Source: Chloroflexota bacterium (GTDB lineage: Bacteria; Chloroflexota; Anaerolineae; UBA7937; B3-Chlor). Taken from it: DNA of 13,172 nt. A model generated the notes under the pieces. It saw only the letters and a program-made list of their open reading frames with translations. It had not been told where the DNA came from and searched no databases. The translations under genes were made by a program, and so were the position numbers. This document shows, in pieces, positions 7,351-13,172 of the stretch (the first letter of the stretch is position 1; each line of letters starts with the position of its first letter). The DNA lies in the NCBI GenBank assembly GCA_030616025.1, contig JAUWYD010000006.1, positions 1-13,172 of the forward strand, written 5' to 3'.

Positions 7351-8637
7351 GTGAAGAAAACGAGGTTCTCGTTTCCGCTCATCGCTTCCATAGTCATACT
7401 TGGTCATGCGAGCGTCATCCCCATCATAGCGGCTTCCCGTCTGTCGTCAGATATTGGAGCTCCAACTCTCACCGCGTGGTCCTCACCGACCCCTATGCCC
7501 ACTCCCGCACCTCTTCCGTCCGGGGTGATCGACATCATGCTTCTGGGCACGGACCGGCGTCCACCGCATGAGGGCTGGCGAACGGACACCATGATCCTCG
7601 TGTCTGTTGATCCTGAGGATAAGATCGTGAGCATGGTCTCCATCCCCCGGGACCTCTACGTTGCCGTCCCCGGTTACGGAAAGACCCGCCTGAATCTGGC
7701 TGACAACATAGGGGAGGCCCAGTATTATCCTGGCGGAGGACCAGCCCTGCTCAGAGCGACCCTTGAGGAGAACCTGGGCATGACGTTTGACCACTACATA
7801 CGCATCGACTTCCGTGGGTTTGTGGAGGTGATAGACACCCTGGGGGGTATAGATGTCGATGTGCAGTGCCCGACCGAGCTTTGGGTACCTAACATGAAGT
7901 CTCCCGGCGAGTACTTGCTGTTTCGCACCGTTCCAGCCACTATGCAGCATATGGACGGTGAACTGGCCCTCATCTATTCCCGCTGCCGGGGTCACACCCC
8001 CGTCTTTGACCGGGACCGACGTCAGCGGGAGGTGCTAGTTGCCATCCGAGACCGAGTTGTGGAACTGGGTGTCCCTGGGCTGTTGCCAAGGCTTTTCGAA
8101 CTACTGGACAGTATGCAGCGCAACGTTCAAACCGACCTGGAGCCCGCAGAGATATTGTCCTTGGCTCAACTGATCACTCAAATCCCGCCACAGAGCATCA
8201 ACCAGCGGACCTTAGACCTGTCTGTGGCGCCTCAATGGACCACTCCCGAGGGCGCTTGGGTGATGCTTCCCGACAGGCAAAGCATCAAGGAGTTGATGGT
8301 TGGACGCTTGGCCCCGCCTACATGGGAAGAGACGGCCCTGGCTACAGAGGGTATCACCATCGCTGTTGACAATGGCACCATGATCGAAGGCTTGGCGTCC
8401 CAGGTGGCCGATCGGCTCATGTCGCGTGGCTACCGGGTGGTGGAGGTGGGCAAAGATGACAGGCTGGACCACACGGAGACCACCATTATCAGCTACAACG
8501 GTCCAGGCTTCACCTTGGACCGCCTCCGCTACTACTTGGATGTCAGCGATGACAACATTCGGTATGAGCAGGACTGGTTGAGCAGGGTCGCGATCAGAGT
8601 GCTTCTGGGCAGTGATGCGCAGCCACCATGCCGTTGA
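7351..8637 (+). CDS. LCP (LytR-CpsA-Psr) family protein, signal-anchored, with LytR_C domain
   Basis: Paralogue of the preceding gene; 428 aa from GTG 7351. It starts with MKKTRFSFPLIAS, one hydrophobic anchor to about residue 30, and a much shorter proline linker; there is no lipobox cysteine. The LCP core has IMLLGTDR, RTDT at 77-80, SIPRD at 97-101, DTLGGIDVDV and FDRDRRQ, so the active-site residues are kept. A LytR_C-type domain spans about 333-424. The start is uncertain: TTG at 7339 is in frame and only 2 nt from AGGGAG, whereas GTG 7351 has a weak GGGA nearby but gives the better signal-anchor start. No clear promoter was found in 7220-7350. The gene ends 19 nt before the acetyl-CoA hydrolase gene, so transcription may continue into it. 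The reaction is as for the lipoprotein paralogue. Confidence 0.92.
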   Translation: MKKTRFSFPLIASIVILGHASVIPIIAASRLSSDIGAPTLTAWSSPTPMPTPAPLPSGVIDIMLLGTDRRPPHEGWRTDTMILVSVDPEDKIVSMVSIPRDLYVAVPGYGKTRLNLADNIGEAQYYPGGGPALLRATLEENLGMTFDHYIRIDFRGFVEVIDTLGGIDVDVQCPTELWVPNMKSPGEYLLFRTVPATMQHMDGELALIYSRCRGHTPVFDRDRRQREVLVAIRDRVVELGVPGLLPRLFELLDSMQRNVQTDLEPAEILSLAQLITQIPPQSINQRTLDLSVAPQWTTPEGAWVMLPDRQSIKELMVGRLAPPTWEETALATEGITIAVDNGTMIEGLASQVADRLMSRGYRVVEVGKDDRLDHTETTIISYNGPGFTLDRLRYYLDVSDDNIRYEQDWLSRVAIRVLLGSDAQPPCR

Positions 8638-8656
8638 CCTCTAGGAAGGGAAGCGC

Positions 8657-10516
8657 GTGGGATCGAAGGGCTGGCGAGAGCGGTATCGGCACAAGCTAAC
8701 CACAGCGTCGGAAGCTGTGAGGGTTGTCTCGAGGGGCTGCTGTGTCTTCGTCGGTTCCGGCGCTGCAGTTCCCCGACTTCTAACGGAGGAGCTGTCCAAG
8801 ATGTCCGCTGAATTGGCGGATATCAGGCTGATCCACATCCTCACCCTAGGTCTGACTCCCTACACCGACTCGGAGCACGGAGAACAGCTTCGCCACGACG
8901 CTCTCTTCATCGGCCCTGATGTGAGAGATGCTGTGTGCCAGGGAAGAGCCGACTACACCCCGGTCTTCCTTTCGGAGACCCCACGGCTCTTTGCCTCACG
9001 GACCCTGCATCTTGACGTCGCATTGATTCAGGTAACGCCGCCTGACGAGGACGGCCTGTGCAGCTATGGAGTCTCCGTCGATGTGGTGAAGGCGGCCGCC
9101 GAGAACGCCCATCACGTCATCGCTGAGGTGAACCCCCGCATGCCCAGGACTCTGGGTGACAGTTTCATCCATATGGATCGAATAGATGCCCTGGTGGAGA
9201 CCGACGCGCCCCTGCCAGAGCTGTGCTACCCACCACCGGATGAGGTTTCGCTGAGAATCGCCCAGAGTGTTGCCGGTCTGGTGGAGGACGGGGCCACTTT
9301 GCAGATGGGCATCGGCAAGATCGCGCACTGCCTCCCGCCTTTCCTTGCCGAGAAGAGGGATCTCGGAGTGCACACAGAACTGGTCTCGGACTGGATCGTC
9401 GAACTGATGGAAGCGGGGGTGGTGACCAACTCCAGCAAGGCGCTGGACGCTGGAAAGGTGGTTACCAGTTTCTGTCTGGGTACCAAGCGTCTGTATGACT
9501 TCGTCCACAATAACCCCGCTTTTGACTTTCGTCCCTGCGACTACACCAATAATCCGTCTGTCATCGGCCAGCACGAGAAGATGACGGCCATCAATTCCGC
9601 CCTGGAGATAGACCTGACAGGCCAGGTATGTTCGGACTCTCTGGGTCAGATGTTCTATAGCGGGCTTGGCGGTCAGGTTGACTTCATCAGAGGCGCCGCC
9701 GCCTCGAAGGGAGGCAAGCCCATCATCGCCTTGCCCTCCACGGCTGCGGGAGGCACTGTCTCCCGTATCGTTCCAGCCTTGTCGAAGGGGGCGGGGGTGA
9801 TGATCACGCGGGGCGATGTCTTCTATGTGGCAACAGAGTATGGTGTGGCCTACCTCCACGGCAAGAACATCCGCGAGCGTGCGCTCGCTCTGATAGGCAT
9901 AGCTCACCCCAACTTTCGAGCCGAGTTGCTGGAACAGGCGAAGGAGAACCGTTACATCTACGGTGACCAGCTGCTGCCCGCAGGCATCTACCCCTGTGAA
10001 CTGGAGACCACCCTCACCTTCAGAGGGGAGAGTATCTTCTTCCGGCCGGTCAAGGCCACGGATGAAGCCATGATGCAGGATCTGTTCTACAACCTCTCGG
10101 ACCGTAGCATCTATCAGCGGTACTTCTCCGTCTTGAAAACCATGCCTCATGAAACCGCCCAGAGTATGAGCACCGTAGACTACGAGCAGGAAATGGCTAT
10201 AGTCGGCTTGGTGCACGAGGAGGGGCGGGAAAGGATAATTGCCGTGGGTAGATATGGGCTACTGGGAGAATCATCCGACGTGGCCGAGATGGCTTTCACC
10301 GTCCGCGATGATTGGCAGAACATCAGGATCGGAACCTTCCTGCTCCACTACCTGGCCCAGATTGCCGGGCAGCGCGGGGTCGGCGCCTTCACAGCGGAGA
10401 TCCTGGAAACCAACGGCCCCATGCTCTCTATTCTGAACAATTGCGACTATCCTGTGGAGCACGTGTACGACGAGGGGATCTACATCGCCACCATGAGGCT
10501 TCAGAGGCATGGCTAG
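8657..10516 (+). CDS. Bifunctional acetyl-CoA hydrolase/transferase and GNAT acetyltransferase
   Basis: A two-domain cytoplasmic protein of 619 aa. Residues about 1-445 are an acetyl-CoA hydrolase/CoA-transferase of the Cat1/4-hydroxybutyrate-CoA transferase type: LGVHTELVSD contains E241, the expected catalytic glutamate that forms the glutamyl-CoA thioester, followed by GQMFYSGLGGQVDFIRGAA and TEYGVAYLHGKNIRERA, hallmarks of the C-terminal half. Residues about 455-615 are a GNAT domain resembling that of PatZ-type protein acetyltransferases (FRPVKATDEAMMQDLF, then WQNIRIGTFLL). In the acetyl-CoA loop the usual Q-x-x-G-x-G reads Q554-N-I-R557-I-G559, so the first glycine is arginine. The start is GTG 8657 after GGAAGGGA. 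Its stop overlaps the start of the deacetylase gene by 8 nt, implying translational coupling. With acs nearby, the GNAT part may acetylate Acs; this is inferred. Confidence 0.9.
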   Translation: MGSKGWRERYRHKLTTASEAVRVVSRGCCVFVGSGAAVPRLLTEELSKMSAELADIRLIHILTLGLTPYTDSEHGEQLRHDALFIGPDVRDAVCQGRADYTPVFLSETPRLFASRTLHLDVALIQVTPPDEDGLCSYGVSVDVVKAAAENAHHVIAEVNPRMPRTLGDSFIHMDRIDALVETDAPLPELCYPPPDEVSLRIAQSVAGLVEDGATLQMGIGKIAHCLPPFLAEKRDLGVHTELVSDWIVELMEAGVVTNSSKALDAGKVVTSFCLGTKRLYDFVHNNPAFDFRPCDYTNNPSVIGQHEKMTAINSALEIDLTGQVCSDSLGQMFYSGLGGQVDFIRGAAASKGGKPIIALPSTAAGGTVSRIVPALSKGAGVMITRGDVFYVATEYGVAYLHGKNIRERALALIGIAHPNFRAELLEQAKENRYIYGDQLLPAGIYPCELETTLTFRGESIFFRPVKATDEAMMQDLFYNLSDRSIYQRYFSVLKTMPHETAQSMSTVDYEQEMAIVGLVHEEGRERIIAVGRYGLLGESSDVAEMAFTVRDDWQNIRIGTFLLHYLAQIAGQRGVGAFTAEILETNGPMLSILNNCDYPVEHVYDEGIYIATMRLQRHG

Positions 10517-11945
10517 AGTGTTGATCGTGGACGATGACCCCGAGTTCGTGCGTGCAGCCAGGGCGGTCCTGCAAAGTCACGACTATCGCGTCAGCTCAGC
10601 AACTGGTGCACAGGAAGCCTGGAAGCTGATGCAGCCGGAGATGCCGGATCTGGTCCTGCTGGGTGAGGACCTCGATCTGAACGACCGGACCAAGGACATC
10701 CCCGTCATCAGGGTGGGAGTTCGCCCCCCATCGGATAGTCACGATCAATTCTGGCTTGCAAGGTCCGTGCATGGTGAAGCCATCCTGGAGACCGTGGCCG
10801 AGCACGTACTGAGGACGGCCTTCATCTACTCACCTCGATTCGCCGACTATGAATATGGCGTAGAGCATCCCCTCGAGCCTGAGAGGGCCCGGCAGACTGT
10901 GGAGCTGTGCGGCAAGTACGGGCTGCTGGACAAGCCCTGGGTCGACGTCTTGGAACCTGAACCAGCGCCTCTCCAGAAGCTAGCCCTGTTTCACGATTCG
11001 GACTACCTGACGGCACTAAAGGAGGCCAATGACGGGCTTTTCGAGGAGGAGATGATCGAATTCACCCTAGGCACCGAGGATTGCCCGGTTTTTCCGGGGG
11101 TCTATGACTACTCTGTGCTGGTGGCAGGTGGTACCCTCTTGGCCGCTGAACTACTGGAGAAAGGGAAGCACGACTTAGCTTTCAACATCGCGGGAGGCTT
11201 CCATCACGCGCAGCGAAGGAATGCGGAAGGCTTCTGCTACATCAACGACATAGTGATCGCCGTCAAGGATCTGTTGCGCAGAGGACATCGCATAGCGTAC
11301 GTGGACATAGATGCCCATCACGGCGATGGGGTGCAATCCGCCTTCTATGAGGATGATCGTGTCCTGACCATCTCCTTCCATGAGAGTGGCAAGACGCTGT
11401 TCCCCTGGTCCGGTTTTGAGACCGAGATCGGCCTCGGAAGAGGCAAGGGGTACAATATCAACGTTCCGCTACCTCCCCAGACGGATGATGAGGTCTTTCT
11501 GATGGCCTTTGACGAGATAGTGCCTGAGGCGGTGGCGGCTTTCGATCCGGACGTGGTCTTCGCGCAACTGGGCGCTGACAGCCTGCTACCTGATCGCCTC
11601 TCCCACCTGGTCCTTACCAACAATGGATATGCCGACGTCGTGAAGACCATAGAGGCCTTCTCTCCCAACTGCCTGGCCTTGGGTGGGGGAGGGTATCACA
11701 TGAACAGCGTCACCCGCGCCTGGTGCCTGGCCTGGGCGGTTATGAACGGCATCGAGCCAGAAGACGACTACGTGGGGGCCATCGGCGGGATGATGTTGGG
11801 CACCGAGTATGTGGAGGGGGGCGGCCTCCGTGACAGGCACGCCTATACTACAGGGCCGATGAAGGATGAGATCAGGAAAGAGGTCCTGCGGGTGACGGAC
11901 TACGTCAAAGAGACCGTCTTTCCCCTCATCGGAGGGAGCCGCTAG
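10509..11945 (+). CDS. Degenerate response-regulator receiver fused to an AcuC-like (class I HDAC-fold) deacetylase
   Basis: A 478-aa fusion. Residues 1 to about 97 look like a CheY receiver (MARVLIVDDDPEFVRAA, PDLVLL), but the phosphoacceptor position after PDLVLL is G52, not aspartate, and the late conserved lysine is not evident, so phosphorylation is unlikely. Residues about 102-478 are a class I histone-deacetylase-fold enzyme: GGFHHA (H232, H233), DIDAHHGDG (D268 and H270 as zinc ligands), GADSL (D357, third ligand) and GGGGYH (Y396, catalytic tyrosine). All key residues are present. AcuC of Bacillus, of this family, deacetylates acetyl-CoA synthetase. The ATG at 10509 lies inside the end of the hydrolase-GNAT gene, so the two are made together. 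Substrate Acs is inferred from gene context; polyamine or other acyl-lysine substrates are alternatives. Confidence 0.92.
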   Translation: MARVLIVDDDPEFVRAARAVLQSHDYRVSSATGAQEAWKLMQPEMPDLVLLGEDLDLNDRTKDIPVIRVGVRPPSDSHDQFWLARSVHGEAILETVAEHVLRTAFIYSPRFADYEYGVEHPLEPERARQTVELCGKYGLLDKPWVDVLEPEPAPLQKLALFHDSDYLTALKEANDGLFEEEMIEFTLGTEDCPVFPGVYDYSVLVAGGTLLAAELLEKGKHDLAFNIAGGFHHAQRRNAEGFCYINDIVIAVKDLLRRGHRIAYVDIDAHHGDGVQSAFYEDDRVLTISFHESGKTLFPWSGFETEIGLGRGKGYNINVPLPPQTDDEVFLMAFDEIVPEAVAAFDPDVVFAQLGADSLLPDRLSHLVLTNNGYADVVKTIEAFSPNCLALGGGGYHMNSVTRAWCLAWAVMNGIEPEDDYVGAIGGMMLGTEYVEGGGLRDRHAYTTGPMKDEIRKEVLRVTDYVKETVFPLIGGSR

Positions 11946-12000
11946 AGTCATGTGATAGGGGTCCCAGTGCGAGCGAGGTTCCCCGACCGGGTGGAGCGGT

Positions 12001-12027
12001 GTGGCGCAGGTTGCCAACCTGCACTAC
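12001..12027. repeat. Imperfect palindrome around GCAGGTTGCCAACCTGC
   Basis: GCAGGTTG (12006-12013) and CAACCTGC (12015-12022) are perfect inverted arms around one central C. The arms extend outward with one mismatch and one G-T pair to 12001-12027. I recall near-identical GCAGGTT-AACCTGC palindromes scattered between genes in many environmental bacterial genomes; copy number here cannot be judged. Confidence 0.6.
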
Positions 12028-12199
12028 GAGTTGACGTTTCGGGAGAGCTCCGTCCGAGGATTGCCGTCCGCCCGCTGAGCAGGGTATCTCTGTAGGAGTC
12101 GTGGCTTTGAGCTAGGGAATTCGTTTCCGGGCTCTCTGTGGAGCATGGGAGAATCGAGGGCTACCGTGTGCGATACGTTAGCCCTTCTTGCTTGTGCCG

Positions 12200-12213
12200 T
12201 GCGCTTCGGCGCA
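12200..12213. repeat. Small UUCG-type hairpin
   Basis: TGCGC-TTCG-GCGCA forms a 5-bp stem with a TTCG loop, a stable tetraloop type in RNA. It lies about 20 nt upstream of the REP-like element at 12234. Confidence 0.4.
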
Positions 12214-12233
12214 GATCAAGGGCTGACCCTTGG

Positions 12234-12279
12234 ACCCTTCGACAGGCTCAGGACAAGCCTCGCTCAGGGCAGGGGCCCT
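12234..12279. repeat. REP-like intergenic repeat containing CCCTTCGACAGGCTCAGG
   Basis: The core CCCTTCGACAGGCTCAGGA followed by CTCAGGGCAGGGGCCCT matches, from memory, a very widespread intergenic repeat whose reverse complement appears in spurious translations as PEPVEG; the minus-strand frame here indeed reads ACPEPVEGS. A tandem GACCCTT (12225-12231 and 12233-12239) leads into it. Family membership is recalled, not searched. Confidence 0.6.
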
Positions 12280-12353
12280 TACTACGAACGAACCTCCTGC
12301 AACGTTCCACGACCCTGCGGCAGGTTTGCCACTCTCGACGCAGCGGCTGAGCA

Positions 12354-12383
12354 CGTAGGGACACGGCATGCCGTGTCCCTACG
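12354..12383. repeat. Perfect 30-nt palindrome
   Basis: The left arm CGTAGGGACACGGCA (12354-12368) is the exact reverse complement of the right arm TGCCGTGTCCCTACG (12369-12383), with no spacer. As RNA it would form a very strong hairpin; as DNA it could form a cruciform or bind a dimeric protein. It lies 47 nt beyond the acs stop codon. The GTAGGG-CCCTAC form resembles palindromic elements I recall in Chloroflexota genomes. Confidence 0.85.
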
Positions 12384-12429
12384 ATCATTCATGCGTGAAC
12401 CCAAGCTGGCGGGCTCTTGCCCGGCGACG

Positions 12430-13172
12430 CTAGAGCCTATCCTTCACTAACTGATCCACCACGGATGGATCGGCCAAGGTGGTGGTGTCGCCCAGTCGCT
12501 CCCTGCCCTCGGCGATGGCTTTCAGGATGCGCCTCATGATCTTCCCACTTCGGGTCTTAGGCAGTGCATCGGCGAACTGGATCTTGTCCGGCCTGGCGAT
12601 GGGACCTATCTCCTTGCCCACGTGCAAGGCCAGCTCCTTCCTCAACTCCTCGCTCTGCTCCATGGCGCCAACCAGCGTCACGAAAGCGTAGAGGGCCTGG
12701 CCCTTGATCTCGTGTGGGAACGGGACCACCGCGGCTTCGGTCACCGCAGGGTGGCTCACCAGGGCGCTCTCCACCTCCATCGTGCCGATGCGGTGGCCGG
12801 AGACATTGATGACGTCATCGACCCGGCCCATGAGCCAGATGTACCCATCCTCGTCCTTCCTGGCCCCGTCACCCGTGAAGTAGACCTTGCCCAGGCTGGG
12901 AAAGTGGGAGAAGTAGGTGTCGATGTATCTCTGAGGGTTCTTGTAGATGGTCATGAGCATGCTGGGCCACGGCTTCTCGATGATCAGGTAGCCGCCCTCG
13001 TTCGGAGCGCATGTCGTGCCATCATCCCTGACCACGCTGGGGAAGATGGCGGGGAAGGGCTTGGTGGCCGACCCTGGCTTCAAGGGGATGGCGCCCGGCA
13101 TAGGGGTGATCACAACGCCACCGGTCTCCGTCTGCCAATAGGTGTCTACAATGGGGCAGTTCTCGTGGCCGA
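12430..13172 (-). CDS. acs: Acetyl-CoA synthetase, C-terminal part (cut by the window edge)
   Basis: AMP-forming acetate-CoA ligase, which makes acetyl-CoA from acetate, ATP and CoA. The last 247 codons are present; the start lies beyond 13172. Visible are CPIVDTYWQTETGG, the acetate/adenylate motif specific to Acs, then PGAIPLKPGSA, YFTGDGARKDEDGYIWLMGR, the hinge and C-terminal domain motif VDDVINVSGHRIGTMEVE, and near the end LPKTRSGKIMRRILK. The lysine of RSGK (codon at 12541-12543) is the conserved catalytic residue for adenylation and the site of reversible acetylation in this family. The frame is intact and ends with TAG at 12430-12432. It converges on the GNAT- and deacetylase-encoding pair, which supports post-translational control of this enzyme. 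Its promoter is outside the window. Confidence 0.95.
   Translation of the reverse strand, partial: GHENCPIVDTYWQTETGGVVITPMPGAIPLKPGSATKPFPAIFPSVVRDDGTTCAPNEGGYLIIEKPWPSMLMTIYKNPQRYIDTYFSHFPSLGKVYFTGDGARKDEDGYIWLMGRVDDVINVSGHRIGTMEVESALVSHPAVTEAAVVPFPHEIKGQALYAFVTLVGAMEQSEELRKELALHVGKEIGPIARPDKIQFADALPKTRSGKIMRRILKAIAEGRERLGDTTTLADPSVVDQLVKDRL

Larger units (their letters stand above)
11946..12429. other. Gene-free gap between converging deacetylase and acs genes, rich in palindromes
   Basis: No convincing gene on either strand; short open frames at 12138-12450 and 12178-12369 only trace the repeats. The gap holds at least four inverted or repeat-like elements (12001-12027, 12200-12213, 12234-12279 and 12354-12383). 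None is followed by a T-run, so a classical intrinsic terminator is not evident, though the hairpins may still slow or end transcription from both sides. Confidence 0.7.

Noticed and set aside
12138..12450. Small protein-coding genes in the gap after the deacetylase gene
   Set aside because: The frames run through palindromic repeats, have no ribosome-binding sites and show no recognisable protein features.

Overview
This is a GC-rich bacterial chromosomal segment. The gene content (tandem LCP proteins with Pro/Thr-rich linkers, an M50 protease with CBS domains, an acetyl-CoA hydrolase/transferase fused to a GNAT domain, and intergenic palindromes of a type I recall from Chloroflexota) suggests an uncultured Chloroflexota, possibly Anaerolineae-like. 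That placement is an inference from gene style, not a proven assignment.

Layout. Bases 1-239 are the leader of serS, with a clear sigma70-type promoter. serS (240-1511) is followed by a site-2 protease with CBS domains (1601-2722), a decayed HEAT-repeat remnant (2788-3019), a membrane-anchored hypothetical protein (3083-3760) and a DHH phosphoesterase (3823-4893), all on the plus strand. A hotdog acyl-CoA thioesterase (4934-5413) lies on the minus strand, convergent with the DHH gene. Bases 5414-5857 hold the thioesterase promoter, a doubtful small ORF and the promoter of the next gene. Two paralogous LytR-CpsA-Psr (LCP) genes follow: a lipoprotein (5858-7219) and a signal-anchored form (about 7351-8637). 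These enzymes normally attach polymers to the cell wall.

The most interesting part is 8657-13172. An acetyl-CoA hydrolase/transferase with a C-terminal GNAT acetyltransferase domain (8657-10516) overlaps by 8 nt a fusion of a degenerate response-regulator receiver to an AcuC-like class I histone-deacetylase-fold enzyme (10509-11945). Facing them across a 484-nt gap is the 3' part of acetyl-CoA synthetase (acs, minus strand, 12430 to the window edge), which keeps the C-terminal PKTRSGK motif whose last lysine is the known acetylation site of this family. This looks like an acetate activation/overflow module with its own acetylation writer, eraser and target, a rearranged counterpart of the acuA/acuC/acsA arrangement of Bacillus. 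Both modifying enzymes are fused to an extra domain: the writer to an acetyl-CoA-consuming enzyme, the eraser to a receiver that has lost its phosphoacceptor aspartate.

The 484-nt gap (11946-12429) contains no convincing gene. It carries a cluster of palindromic, REP-like elements, including a perfect 30-nt inverted repeat.
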